Positions 1 through 9,099 of a stretch of 64,000 bases of DNA are shown piece after piece. Positions within the stretch are counted from its first letter, which is position 1. The number at the start of each line of letters is the position of its first letter. The translations under genes and the position numbers were made by a program. Location: positions 1-64,000 of the forward strand of contig CAZIKB010000006.1 in assembly GCA_964539665.1 (NCBI GenBank), read 5' to 3'. Source of the DNA: CAZIKB01 sp964539665 (GTDB lineage: Bacteria; Zhuqueibacterota; Zhuqueibacteria; Oceanimicrobiales; Oceanimicrobiaceae). The notes under the pieces were generated by a model. The model saw only the letters and a list, made by a program, of their open reading frames with translations. It was not told the origin of the DNA and ran no database searches.

Positions 1-210
1 GTTACACGTGCCGGATTGTCCGGCTTGCCTATATTAGCTTTGCTTGGCGCACTCACAAACAGCATCCTAAATTTCTTTTCTATTATCAATTTAGCTAACA
101 TAAAACTGATACGTTCGGCAGATAGATTCACAAAAGCAACTTCTGGAAATTACTATCTATCATTGCAGAATTTTAACGAAAGAATCAAGTCTTTTTTGGA
201 ATTGTTGTGA
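1..210 (+). CDS. Possible C-terminal end of a hypothetical protein, cut by the window edge
   Basis: The first frame is open from the first base to a TGA ending at 210, so this could be the last 69 codons of a gene that begins outside the window. It is hydrophobic at first (around PILALLGALTNSILNFFS) and polar towards the end. I recognise no family. Nothing but the open frame and its position at the edge supports it; it may be chance. Confidence 0.3.
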   Translation, partial: VTRAGLSGLPILALLGALTNSILNFFSIINLANIKLIRSADRFTKATSGNYYLSLQNFNERIKSFLELL

Positions 211-430
211 GTATACGAAAAAAAATATTGTTTGTTTATTATTGAGGTCGGAGATTTAAACAAAGGCAGGTCAATATTTGGGATTTTAAATTTGTCCCAC
301 AAAAAAAACGCCCGCCCTTATGTGCAGAAGCAAAATTGGGTACGAGCGCTTAACTATCAAAATACAAATAATATATTTATATTTCGATTAAATTGGTTTT
401 CCGGCCTAAATTATTGAAATGCAGTCAATC

Positions 431-2047
431 TCACTCAGATTTATCTGTCATACCTTCCCGTATGGTCGGATACTTGATGCCCAGTTGTTCTAAATAGGTT
501 TCGTACTTACTCGGATCGAAGTAGTATTTGCGCATTTCCGCACGATATCTTGCCATAATCTCTGTGTTTAAGTCCAGAGCCGGCTTATCCTCCGCGCTGA
601 TTAAAGGTGTGTATTTGGTTTCTGTTCCCTGTTCTTCTTTGAAATAAGTCCATGCTTCTTTTACCAGCGTGGAGTTCAGTAAAAGATCCAGGGTTGTCAA
701 GGCCATTACTTTCGCGCCGGTTGTTGAGCCTTTGTGTGCGATAGGTGTGGCCATCGTTACGGCATTGGCCCAGTGATGTCCCGGCAGCCCGGGGATATTG
801 GCTGGGAAACGCAGGGTTACGGTTGGCACTGTCCAGGAAACATCACCAATATCATCCGAACCGCCACCGAGGTTGCGTCCTTCGAATGGTTTAGGTGGCT
901 CAGACAATTCTGTTCTCAAACCCTTCGCTTCTTTGTTACCCAGTTCCCGCTGCACAGCTCTGGCGAGGATTTGATCATCCTCGCTCCATTCTGGCAGACC
1001 AACATTTTTTATATTTTCATACATTGCCAGAGCGATCGGTTTGTTAAAATGCCGCGGCCATGCAGTTCCCAGGATGCGCCGACTTGCTTCAGTATTGGTC
1101 ATCATTGCGGCGCCCTCGGCCATATTGTTTCCTATATCAAACATATTTTTTATATTCTCATGGTCTATTTCACGGAAAAAGTACCAGACCGATGCCAGTG
1201 ACGGCACCACATTGGGCTGATCGCCGCCATTCGGGATAACGTAATGGCTCCGCTGCGAGAGACGTAAATGCTCGCGACGAAAGTTCCAGCCGACGTTCAT
1301 GAGTTCTACAGCATCTAAGGCGCTTCGGCCTCGCCAGGGGGAGCCGCCGGCATGTGCCGCATCCCCTTTAAAAGTATATTCTACTGATACGAGACCACTG
1401 CCCCGGCCAGCACCAAATGAAACTGATAAGCTATTACTCACGTGTGTGAACAAAACCGCGTCGACGTCTTTAAAAAAGCCGTCGCGAACAAAGTAGGCTT
1501 TTGAGCCGAGTTGCTCTTCTGCGACTCCAGGCCAGAGTACCAGCGTTCCCGATATTTTCTCACGCTCCATGATTCGTTTCAAAACCAGTGCGGCTGTTAC
1601 ATTTACAGCCTGTCCTAAATTGTGACCCTCACCATGGCCCGGCGCGCCTTCAATTATTGGATCATGATAGGCGACTCCCGGCTTTTGAGAGGCTTTGGGA
1701 ATGCAATCGATATCGCTGCCAAAGGCGATGACGGGTTTACCTTTACCCCATCTCGCAAACCAGGCAGTTGGCATGCCCGACACGTCTTCTTCGACTTCAA
1801 AGCCATTCTCCCGCAAAAGCGATGCGAGGTAGCGGGAGGTTTCGAATTCCTGAAAACCCAACTCGCCGAAACTAAAAATCATGTCCACCATCTGCTGGGT
1901 AAATTTTTGCATCTTGTCAACTTCCTGCACCGCTTCTTTTTTAAGCGCTTTCAGTTTCTTTTTTTGTCCAAATAAACTGGCGGGGATAATTACAACTGCC
2001 AGCAGTAAAACAAATGATACCGTAACACGAATTTTACTCGTTTTCAT
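431..2047 (-). CDS. Secreted M20-family amidohydrolase, AbgB-like
   Basis: Predicted metal-dependent amidohydrolase of peptidase family M20, closest in style to aminobenzoyl-glutamate utilisation protein B. I chose the ATG at 2047 because GAGGAGGG lies five bases before it and it opens a signal peptide (MKTSKIRVTVSFVLLLAVV...LFGQ); an earlier in-frame start at 2083 has no such site. Visible motifs are GSDIDCIP (metal-binding Asp), GHGEGHN (family form GHGCGHN; the usual metal-ligand Cys is Glu here), PGVAEEQLGSK (catalytic Glu pair) and GGGSDDIGDVSW near the C-terminus, where AbgB relatives have a conserved metal site. About 538 residues, a little longer than cytoplasmic AbgB because of the signal peptide. 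Likely role is hydrolysis of an N-acyl amino acid or peptide-like amide outside the cytoplasm; the substrate is unknown. It stands alone. Confidence 0.85.
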   Translation of the reverse strand: MKTSKIRVTVSFVLLLAVVIIPASLFGQKKKLKALKKEAVQEVDKMQKFTQQMVDMIFSFGELGFQEFETSRYLASLLRENGFEVEEDVSGMPTAWFARWGKGKPVIAFGSDIDCIPKASQKPGVAYHDPIIEGAPGHGEGHNLGQAVNVTAALVLKRIMEREKISGTLVLWPGVAEEQLGSKAYFVRDGFFKDVDAVLFTHVSNSLSVSFGAGRGSGLVSVEYTFKGDAAHAGGSPWRGRSALDAVELMNVGWNFRREHLRLSQRSHYVIPNGGDQPNVVPSLASVWYFFREIDHENIKNMFDIGNNMAEGAAMMTNTEASRRILGTAWPRHFNKPIALAMYENIKNVGLPEWSEDDQILARAVQRELGNKEAKGLRTELSEPPKPFEGRNLGGGSDDIGDVSWTVPTVTLRFPANIPGLPGHHWANAVTMATPIAHKGSTTGAKVMALTTLDLLLNSTLVKEAWTYFKEEQGTETKYTPLISAEDKPALDLNTEIMARYRAEMRKYYFDPSKYETYLEQLGIKYPTIREGMTDKSE

Positions 2048-2340
2048 TTTACCCTCCTCGATTAATAATGGTTGAGCTACCATAGATTATAGTCCTGTCA
2101 ACAGAACATCACAACTTTTATGGGAAAGATACAGGTAAGATAATGTAACAATACATTCAAATCAAGTAATAATTAGTTGAGCTGGTAACACCTTTAAAAT
2201 ACCAAACGGAGTGTTTGTTGTCATTTCTGCGAATAGCGGGGCTCCACGCCTGTTGATTGAGCGGCTTTTATTCCAGGAGTGACATATGTGATTAATTACT
2301 AATATTCAAATATCTAATGGGACAATTTAACAATCATGAA

Positions 2341-2796
2341 TTAAGAAGAAGGCAAATTTTCCAAATCTGCCAGATCTTGTAATCTACCACTTGCTTTCTT
2401 ATTCTTTTTTAAATTATGCAGATCAATAATATTTAATTGGACACCGTCTATTTTATCAATAATTCGCTTATTATAACATTCATTAAATTCTACACCATCA
2501 ATTTCACTAATAACTCCTATTCGAATTGGAGGGTTTCCCATTCTTACCATTTTTCTTAATTCTGTGAAGGTTTCAACAGTTAATCCCGGATCAGTAAATC
2601 CAAACTCTCTAATTACAGTAACTACTTTCTGAGCATTTTCCCTGTCTATTGCAATTCAAATATCCATATCAACGGTGGCACGAGGATAACCGTGATAACC
2701 AACTGCATAGCCGCCAACTATTAAATATTCAACCCCTTTTGAGCTCAGTAATCTCAAAAAATCTTTGAAGTCGTTCGGTAGACGGATCGTAACCAT
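2341..2796 (-). pseudogene. Nucleotidyltransferase-fold protein (MNT/AbiEii-like), interrupted by one in-frame TGA
   Basis: From ATG 2796 the frame reads MVTIRLPNDFKDFLRLL... then GGYAVGYHGYPRATVDMDI, the GG...DxD signature of minimal nucleotidyltransferases. Codon 47 (2656-2658) is TGA exactly where family members usually have Trp (DMDIW). The same frame then stays open for more than 100 codons (IAIDRENAQKVV... to DLADLENLPSS at 2341) without another stop or frameshift. The gene start overlaps the upstream small gene by 68 bases, which suggests translational coupling. One point change explains everything, so this is either a recent nonsense mutation or a sequence error. Relatives usually pair with just this kind of small protein and are often called toxin/antitoxin-like; function here is inferred only. 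Confidence 0.8.
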
Positions 2797-2932
2797 ATAG
2801 TATTTGCCTCATTATTTCAATGGCTTGTATTCTCTCCAGAGGTGATTTAGACAGCCAATATTCTTTTTCATCTCCAGCATCATGAAGATTGCCGATGGAA
2901 AAAACTGATCTGTCAATTTTATACTTTTTCAA
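2729..2932 (-). CDS. Small partner protein of the nucleotidyltransferase
   Basis: A 67-residue protein, MKKYKIDRSVFSIGNLHD...EYWLSKSPLERIQAIEIMRQILYGYDPSTERLQRFFEITELKRG. The segment YWLSKSPLERIQAIEIMRQ and the RLQRFF tail are typical of a short conserved family found directly before nucleotidyltransferase genes in many bacteria. Its 3' end overlaps the transferase start by 68 bases in another frame. Its biochemical role is not known to me; a toxin-antitoxin style pairing is the common suggestion. It looks intact even though the downstream partner has a stop codon. Confidence 0.75.
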   Translation of the reverse strand: MKKYKIDRSVFSIGNLHDAGDEKEYWLSKSPLERIQAIEIMRQILYGYDPSTERLQRFFEITELKRG

Positions 2933-3089
2933 TGTTTTTAGTTATTCATTAATTAAGGGATAAGTAAATTATTGAGAATGATATCAATATATTATAACTT
3001 TTCTTTACTTTCAATAATTATTTTTCGATCGATTTGGAACGGTATTGTACAATCAAGGTCTCCTCATTTTAGTAGCTTCACAATTAGAT

Positions 3090-4757
3090 TTATTTATATT
3101 TCCACTTCGCTGTATCTGTGCTTTTGGGCGCATTCTTAGTAACTTGCCCGGCCATTAGATTTATGAGTTCCGCCCCACGTGGTCCCCAACAATGCGGCTC
3201 ACCGTCTCCGTACTCAACAACACCGGCATAATAAGGCTCTTTTGTGCTTTCGAGAAAATCTTCGAGTAATCCCACTGCAGGATTCAGATAATAGGTATCC
3301 ATGTCACCGGTGTAGATATGGAGTTTTCCAACTAATTTTGGTCCGAGCCAGGACCAATTCTTTTCTAGATAATAGCGAAGATCGTAGTGTTCTTGCCAGT
3401 ATTCTACTACTTCAGGATCAATTTCACCGGTCAATTTATCGAAAAGCGGTTTAACATAACCATCATCTCCCATTGGGCCAAAAGCTGCCTCGAAAATATC
3501 GATCTGGTCGCCTGATCGGTTTTTTGTCCCCATAGCCAGTTCCATGTGATTGCGCTGTTTATAAGTGAATCTGGTAATACCATCGGTAAAACGGTCACTG
3601 GCTGTAGGTACTTTAATCCAGCCAAATTCCTTGTAGTATGCATTTTTATCTTCATAAATATTAACACATTGAAAGTAACGAAAATCAACTGGATCCGGAC
3701 AAAGTGTGAACGTTCCACCAAAAAAGTCGGGCTGAAATATTTGCAGCATCAGCGAAATCCAACCGCCTGTTGAACCGCCGGAAAGAATTCTGGCATACGG
3801 TTTTTTAATTATGCGAAATTGCTTTTCAATAGCGGGAATAAGTTCTTGCATAATTGCATCCTGGTATGGACCAACGTTTGGTGAATTAACAGCGTAAGAG
3901 TCATCGTAGTAAGGGCAGGGATGCTGAAATGTCACCGCTATCATGCGCGGGCAGTCATCAGACATCCAGTGTTGTGAAAATGCAGAACTTCTTCTTCGGG
4001 GATTTGACGTCTCTGCTTCTAATCGACTGAATCCATACGGCGCTCGCAATGAAAAATGTCCCTGAATATAGTTTACCGGATAGTTGACGTCTGGATGGCT
4101 ATCATAGCCTTTCGGCAACAAAATGGTTGCTCCCAAATAGATGGGCTGCCCCCAAAATTCCGAAAGCATTTTACTCTCAAATTTGATTCTTTTAACCCAT
4201 TTCGTGTCTGGTGGAATCTCAACGGCTGGAATTACATTGTTACAAATCAGCTTTGTAGTTTCTGAGTTATCTGTTCCAATCTGTACTTTTAGAACATCAC
4301 TGTATAGATTACCCTGAGATCGCCGCCAACGCTGTCCTTCCCATTTATCGTTGTGAATCCATAGTGTATGGCCATCTGAGCGTTTAAACTCAGTATAAAT
4401 ATTGATAAATCCTTGCACATAATATTCACCGGGCGGGACATCTCTTAAGCTTGCTATTGGAAAGCCAAATGTTTTATCATCAATAACGACTGCATTGCTT
4501 GCTTCTAAAGCCAAAATATCTTCACCCCACATTAGAACATTATTGGGAATTCTCTGCTGTCTTGGTTCTCTGCCAGCTTCTTTTGAAATTAAAAGATAGA
4601 CGCGTCCGGTTATTTTTTCAGCATGAGCATCCGCTGAAAACGAAATCTCGAAATTGAGCTTGCCATTGGGTTCGGCCTTTGAGTCACTGTTGATCCGACC
4701 AAAAGCAAAGATTAACAAAATTGTCAATGAGCAAATGAGTCTGTTTCTACTTTTCAT
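3090..4757 (-). CDS. Secreted alpha/beta-hydrolase (esterase-like), paralogue 1 of 3
   Basis: About 555 residues with an N-terminal signal peptide (MKSRNRLICSLTILLIFAFG). The start is ATG 4757, preceded by GAAAGGA at a normal distance; a TTG at 4772 is in frame but lies on the ribosome site. Residues ~35-195 form an all-beta N-terminal region, and residues ~200-530 an esterase-type alpha/beta-hydrolase with nucleophile motif GGSTGG (~residue 330), acid TGDMDTYYLN (~485) and histidine PHCW (~528), a complete triad. Related to the putative esterase family that includes enterochelin esterase-like enzymes. Substrate unknown. It is the first of three same-strand paralogues separated by 70-250 bases; conserved blocks (IPPDTKWVKRIKF, HPCPYxDDSYAVNS) run through all three. 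Confidence 0.85.
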   Translation of the reverse strand: MKSRNRLICSLTILLIFAFGRINSDSKAEPNGKLNFEISFSADAHAEKITGRVYLLISKEAGREPRQQRIPNNVLMWGEDILALEASNAVVIDDKTFGFPIASLRDVPPGEYYVQGFINIYTEFKRSDGHTLWIHNDKWEGQRWRRSQGNLYSDVLKVQIGTDNSETTKLICNNVIPAVEIPPDTKWVKRIKFESKMLSEFWGQPIYLGATILLPKGYDSHPDVNYPVNYIQGHFSLRAPYGFSRLEAETSNPRRRSSAFSQHWMSDDCPRMIAVTFQHPCPYYDDSYAVNSPNVGPYQDAIMQELIPAIEKQFRIIKKPYARILSGGSTGGWISLMLQIFQPDFFGGTFTLCPDPVDFRYFQCVNIYEDKNAYYKEFGWIKVPTASDRFTDGITRFTYKQRNHMELAMGTKNRSGDQIDIFEAAFGPMGDDGYVKPLFDKLTGEIDPEVVEYWQEHYDLRYYLEKNWSWLGPKLVGKLHIYTGDMDTYYLNPAVGLLEDFLESTKEPYYAGVVEYGDGEPHCWGPRGAELINLMAGQVTKNAPKSTDTAKWKYK

Positions 4758-4842
4758 CGTTTTTCCTTTCAAAAAGAATGCGGGAATGACACCTTTACAG
4801 ATATTTTACAGGATTCTGGGGCACTGATTAAACCAGCTCGTT

Positions 4843-6522
4843 CTAATATTTCCACCACGCTGTTTCGATACTTCTGGGTGTATTCTTCGCAATATGAACT
4901 GCAAAATATTTAATGCGTTCTGCCGGAGTGAACGGACCAGACCAGCAATGTGGTTTCCTTGGTGCGTACCAGAAAAATCCTTCATAATGTGGATTTTCGG
5001 TTTTTTCCATAAAATCCTGCAGCAGGTGTACCGCGTTATTCAAATAAAAGGTATCCATGTCGCCGGTGAAAATGTGTATTTTCCCGACGAGTTTGGGACC
5101 CAAAGCAGACCAGTTTTTTTCAAGATAATATCTTAAATCATAATTTTCTTTCCAGTATTTAGCTACTTCAGGATCGATTTTTCCAGTGACTTTGTTATAC
5201 AGCGGTTTAAAATAGCCATCGTCACCCACAGGTCCATAAACAGCCGACCAGATGTCAAACTGCTCGCCAGACCTGCCTTTAGTACCTCTGACCAGCTCAT
5301 AATAATTTTTTTGTTTTGCGGTCATGCGGATTGAGCCGTCCGTGTTTCGAACGCTGATCGTCGGGACTTTCAGCCATTCAGATTCTTTGTAATAGACATT
5401 TTTATCTTTGTAGATATTGAATCCCTCCACATCACTGAAATCCACCGGGTCCGGACAATATGCAAATGTACCGCCAAAAAAGTCAGGATAAAATATTTGC
5501 AGAGCAAGGGCTTCCCAGCCGCCTGTAGAACCGCCTTCAAGAATTCGGGCATAGGGTTCCTGAATGATTCTGAAACGAGATTCAATTTCAGGGATAAGCT
5601 CCGTCATTATGGCGTCACCATAAGGACCACAATTGGCTGAATTAACCGCGTAGGAGTCGTCAAAATAGGGACAGGGATGTTGAAAAGTCACCAGAATCAT
5701 GCGCGGGAAATTGACAGACGACCAGGCTTGATAGAATTCATAACCCTGTTTGCCGCGGCGGTCACTTTCGTCTGGAAGTTCAGTCCGGAATCGATAGGGC
5801 GCTCTGAGTGAAAAGTGCCCTTGAATATAATCGACTGGATAGGAGACGTCAAGATTTTCATCATATCCTTTTGGGAGTAGTATGGTGGCGCCAAGATAGA
5901 TCGGCTTTCCCCAGAACTTGCTGAGCAGCGTGCTCTGAAATTTGATTCTCTTAACCCATTTAGTGTCGGGTGGAATCTCAATCGGTGGGATTACGTTTGT
6001 AGCGCTTAATTTTATGCTGTAACCATTTTGATTGTCGAGATTGACTTTCACCACATCGCTGTAAAGATTATTCGGTGAAATATTAAATCTCTGTCCTTCC
6101 CATTGATCGTTGTGCATCCAGACCACATGTCCGTCCGCGCGATTAAATTTAGTGTAAATATTCACAAATCCCTGCACAAAATATTCTCCATTCGGGATTT
6201 CCTTCAGGCTTTCGACTGGAGAACCCAACATGCTTTCATCAATAACGACTGGCTGACCGGGTTTAAGATTTTCAACATCCACCCCGAAAAACGGCACACC
6301 AGACCGGCCGATTTGTAGTCTTGGCTCTCTGTTACTCGTTTTGGAAATCATCACATAAATCCTACCGGTAATGGCTTCAAGATGAGAAGATTCTGGAAAT
6401 GAAATTTCAAATCTCAGCTTAGAAGATTTGTTCTTTGAAGTTGATTCCTGCGCAAAGCCAGGTAATCCGATTAAAACCGCAATCACTATAAAATTATAAA
6501 ATACTTTTTTAAGCAAAATCAT
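4843..6522 (-). CDS. Secreted alpha/beta-hydrolase (esterase-like), paralogue 2 of 3
   Basis: 559 residues with signal peptide MILLKKVFYNFIVIAVLIG...FAQ. ATG at 6522 is preceded by GGGAGAAAAAG. Same architecture as its neighbours: beta-rich N-terminal region, then the hydrolase with LEGGSTGGWEALALQ (nucleophile Ser), TGDMDTFYLN (Asp) and KPHCW (His). Compared with paralogue 1 it shares a GxxKxRSGEQFDIWxAV...GPVGDDGY block more closely with paralogue 3, so 2 and 3 look like the more recent duplication. The base before the stop region runs straight towards paralogue 1, 85 bases away, so co-transcription is plausible. Substrate not inferable. Confidence 0.85.
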   Translation of the reverse strand: MILLKKVFYNFIVIAVLIGLPGFAQESTSKNKSSKLRFEISFPESSHLEAITGRIYVMISKTSNREPRLQIGRSGVPFFGVDVENLKPGQPVVIDESMLGSPVESLKEIPNGEYFVQGFVNIYTKFNRADGHVVWMHNDQWEGQRFNISPNNLYSDVVKVNLDNQNGYSIKLSATNVIPPIEIPPDTKWVKRIKFQSTLLSKFWGKPIYLGATILLPKGYDENLDVSYPVDYIQGHFSLRAPYRFRTELPDESDRRGKQGYEFYQAWSSVNFPRMILVTFQHPCPYFDDSYAVNSANCGPYGDAIMTELIPEIESRFRIIQEPYARILEGGSTGGWEALALQIFYPDFFGGTFAYCPDPVDFSDVEGFNIYKDKNVYYKESEWLKVPTISVRNTDGSIRMTAKQKNYYELVRGTKGRSGEQFDIWSAVYGPVGDDGYFKPLYNKVTGKIDPEVAKYWKENYDLRYYLEKNWSALGPKLVGKIHIFTGDMDTFYLNNAVHLLQDFMEKTENPHYEGFFWYAPRKPHCWSGPFTPAERIKYFAVHIAKNTPRSIETAWWKY

Positions 6523-6613
6523 CTTTTTCTCCCTATTATTTCAAGACAGTAGTATCAGATCTCAACCACTGAGTATTTGTAGTTTAAGTCGATTTGTTTG
6601 AATATAGTCCAGA

Positions 6614-6726
6614 CATGACATTCTGAACGATCGAAGGGAGTGAAGAATCTCAGACCACCAATTTCACGAATATCCGAAATTTAGGGATCATAGATTCTTC
6701 GTCGCTTCACGTCTCAGAATGACAAA
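6614..6726. repeat. Intergenic imperfect inverted repeat (REP-like)
   Basis: Two arms, one around 6616-6652 (ATTCTGAACGATCGAAGGGA... GAAGAATCTCA) and one around 6688-6723 (TAGATTCTTCGTCGCTTCAC... CAGAATGAC), are imperfect reverse complements around a short spacer. This is the form of an interspersed palindromic repeat and lies between two hydrolase genes. Only this copy was noticed in the window. Confidence 0.5.
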
Positions 6727-6770
6727 AATACCGTGTTTTCGTTCAATCATTAACAAATTAAACCTGAGCC

Positions 6771-8459
6771 TCATCTTTTCCACCAGGATATTTTATCTCC
6801 CTCAGGCGTGTTATTAACGATGTGATTTGCAATAAATTCTAACCTTTCAGTATCGGTAAATGACCCGGTCCAGCAATGAGTCTTCCTTGGCGCATATTTG
6901 AAATATCCCGGGTAATGTGGATTTTGGGTTTGCTGCATAAATTCCTGAAGTTTATGCACAGGATTGTTAAGGTAGTAAGTATCCATATCGCCGGTAAAAA
7001 TATATAGTTTATCTTTTATCTTGGGACCAACCGTGGCCCAATTTTTTTCTAAATAATGTTTGAGGTCGTAGTTTTCTTTCCAATGTTCTGCAACCGAAGC
7101 ATCGATTTCGCCGGTTACTTTGTCGATTAAAAGTTTGGTATAACCATCATCGCCGACTGGTCCCCAAACCGCCTGCCAGATGTCCCACTGCTCCCCTGAT
7201 CTGCCTTTGGTGCCGAGCACCAGCTCATATTGCTGAATCTGTTGTGAAGTTAAAATTAAGGAACCATCTACACGCCGGCTGTCCGGAATGGGTACCTTTC
7301 TCCAGCCTATTTCTCTGAAGAAGGCATTTTTATCGTTGTAAATTTGCACGCCTTCAACGTCGCTGAATTCAACCGGATCCGGGCAGTAGACAAAAGCGCC
7401 GCCAAAAAAATCAGGATAAAATAGCTGCAGAGCCAGCGCTTCCCAGCCGCCAGTTGAGCCACCCTCAAGTACTCGGGCATAAGGCTTGCGAATAATTCGA
7501 AATTTGGATTCCACCGCGGGAATGAGCTCCTGCATAATGGCATCGCCATAAGGGCCGCAATTGGCAGAATTCACAGCATAGGAATCATCAAAATAGGGAC
7601 AGGGATGCTGAAAAGTAACATAAATCAGGCGCGGAGCATCTTCCGCGATCCAAGATTTATAAAAATCATAGCCTCGTCTTCCGCGTGGATCTTTTTTGCC
7701 GGGATCATCCGTTCTGAACCGATTGGGAGCCTGCAGCGAAAAGTGCCCCTGTTTGTAGTTAACCGGATAGTAACTATCAGGATTTTCATCATAACCTTTT
7801 GGCAACAATACAGTCGTACCGAGGTAAATGGGCTGCCCCCAGAACTCAGAAAGAATTTTACTCTCAAATTTTATTCTTTTTACCCACTTCGAATCCAGCG
7901 GCATTTTGATCGGAGGAATGACATTATCACAACTAATTTTTATGGTTTGTGATTTTGAGGGATCGATATGAATCTGCATAACATCACTATAGAGATTTCC
8001 AGGTGATCGGTTCCACTGCTGTCCTTCCCACTGATCATTATGCAGCCAGATGGTATGACCATCTGACCTTTTAAAGTCGGTGTAAATATTCACGAATCCC
8101 TGCACATAATAATCTCCGGCTGGAATATCTTCTACGCTCTTTAAGGGAAATCCGAGAACGTCTTTGTCGATAATTGCAACTTCACCTGGTTTTAAGGATT
8201 CGACATCTTTGCCATAAAAGGGTGCACTGGCAGACCTTCTGGTTTGGAATCGGGGTTCTCGGTCTTTGTTTCGAGTGACCATTACATACACTCTGCCAGT
8301 AATGGACTCTGGGTGTGCTTTTGCTGTAATAGAAATTTCGAATTTTAATTCTGTCTGGTTTTGGGCCGAAGATTTGTTTATTGAGATGCAAAGAGTATTT
8401 AGCAAAAAAACAACAAAAATAATTTTGTAGGACGGAAGAAAATTGTTTTTCATTGTCAT
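6771..8459 (-). CDS. Secreted alpha/beta-hydrolase (esterase-like), paralogue 3 of 3
   Basis: 562 residues with signal peptide MTMKNNFLPSYKIIFVVFLLNTLCISINKSSAQ. AAGG lies five bases before the ATG at 8459; a second ATG two codons in (8453) is also possible. The triad is visible: LEGGSTGGWEALALQ, TGDMDTYYLN and KTHCW. It is the first gene of the three-gene run in transcription order, with no gene between it and the defence operon, which reads in the same direction 180 bases upstream. Substrate unknown. Confidence 0.85.
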   Translation of the reverse strand: MTMKNNFLPSYKIIFVVFLLNTLCISINKSSAQNQTELKFEISITAKAHPESITGRVYVMVTRNKDREPRFQTRRSASAPFYGKDVESLKPGEVAIIDKDVLGFPLKSVEDIPAGDYYVQGFVNIYTDFKRSDGHTIWLHNDQWEGQQWNRSPGNLYSDVMQIHIDPSKSQTIKISCDNVIPPIKMPLDSKWVKRIKFESKILSEFWGQPIYLGTTVLLPKGYDENPDSYYPVNYKQGHFSLQAPNRFRTDDPGKKDPRGRRGYDFYKSWIAEDAPRLIYVTFQHPCPYFDDSYAVNSANCGPYGDAIMQELIPAVESKFRIIRKPYARVLEGGSTGGWEALALQLFYPDFFGGAFVYCPDPVEFSDVEGVQIYNDKNAFFREIGWRKVPIPDSRRVDGSLILTSQQIQQYELVLGTKGRSGEQWDIWQAVWGPVGDDGYTKLLIDKVTGEIDASVAEHWKENYDLKHYLEKNWATVGPKIKDKLYIFTGDMDTYYLNNPVHKLQEFMQQTQNPHYPGYFKYAPRKTHCWTGSFTDTERLEFIANHIVNNTPEGDKISWWKR

Positions 8460-8637
8460 GTTTACCTTTTTTGTTTTATGCTGTTTTGGTTTGACGCATA
8501 GTAGATAACACGGGCCTCACCTGTGCGAAATTAAAAAGCACTGAAAGCCTTAAAAACACTGAACTTGATAGAAGCACAAAACTCTGGAAGTACGCAACAG
8601 CTTTCGTGTCAGGTGAACGCATTGTTGACTGCCGAAC

Positions 8638-9090
8638 TTAATTGAACCGTTTCCTGACTTCATCATTGATCATCTTCACAACAGCTTCTAGATTATTGAG
8701 TATGTCTGTTTCCCAAATCCGTATTACATGCCATCCCATTTGTTTAAGGTTTTGGGTTTGCTGTTTGTCACGGTCAATATTGTATTTGATTTTAGGTATC
8801 CAATACCCTGGATTCTTACGACGCGCAAGATTTTTTTTGAGCTTATCCCAATCCCTGCCGTGCCAAAAATCACCATCACAAAAAACGACGACCTTGGCAC
8901 GGGTAAAGACCATATCTGGTTTTCCTGGAAGGTTTTTGACATGAGTCCGGTAGCGAAGTCCTATATGCCAAGTGCATTTGCGGAGCATCAACTCTGCCCT
9001 GGTGTTTTCTTTCTTATTCCGGCTTTTGGTATGCGAGGCAAACTCAGAGGAAGGTGTAAACGAATCATACTTAGGTACTTGTTTCTTCAT
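8638..9090 (-). CDS. vsr: Vsr-type endonuclease
   Basis: 150 residues, the normal size for a very-short-patch-repair endonuclease. Signature blocks are in order: NTRAELMLRKCTWHIGLRYRTH, LPGKPDMVFTRAKVVVFCDGDFWHG (catalytic Asp and the CDGDFWHG box), a basic K/R segment with PGYW and KI.N..RD, then LKQMGWHVIRIWETDI. In the classical case Vsr nicks T:G mismatches created by deamination of 5-methylcytosine and so goes with Dcm. Here it is the last gene of a five-gene operon that begins with a C5 methylase, and starts nine bases after the PD-(D/E)XK gene. In Z1/MORC-type clusters a Vsr-fold protein can instead be a restriction nuclease; both roles remain open. Confidence 0.93.
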   Translation of the reverse strand: MKKQVPKYDSFTPSSEFASHTKSRNKKENTRAELMLRKCTWHIGLRYRTHVKNLPGKPDMVFTRAKVVVFCDGDFWHGRDWDKLKKNLARRKNPGYWIPKIKYNIDRDKQQTQNLKQMGWHVIRIWETDILNNLEAVVKMINDEVRKRFN

Positions 9091-9099
9091 CGGGTATAT

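Noticed and set aside
734..1201. Long open frame on the plus strand inside the M20 gene
   Set aside because: Antisense to a well-supported gene with clear motifs; its protein is Cys/His/Arg-rich without family features, a composition shadow.
2656..2658. TGA read as Trp (recoded genetic code), prompted by TGA at Trp-like positions at 2656 and near 21214
   Set aside because: TGA is the normal stop of other genes here (40875-40877, 50326-50328, the small gene ending at 2729), so the code is standard and these are nonsense changes.
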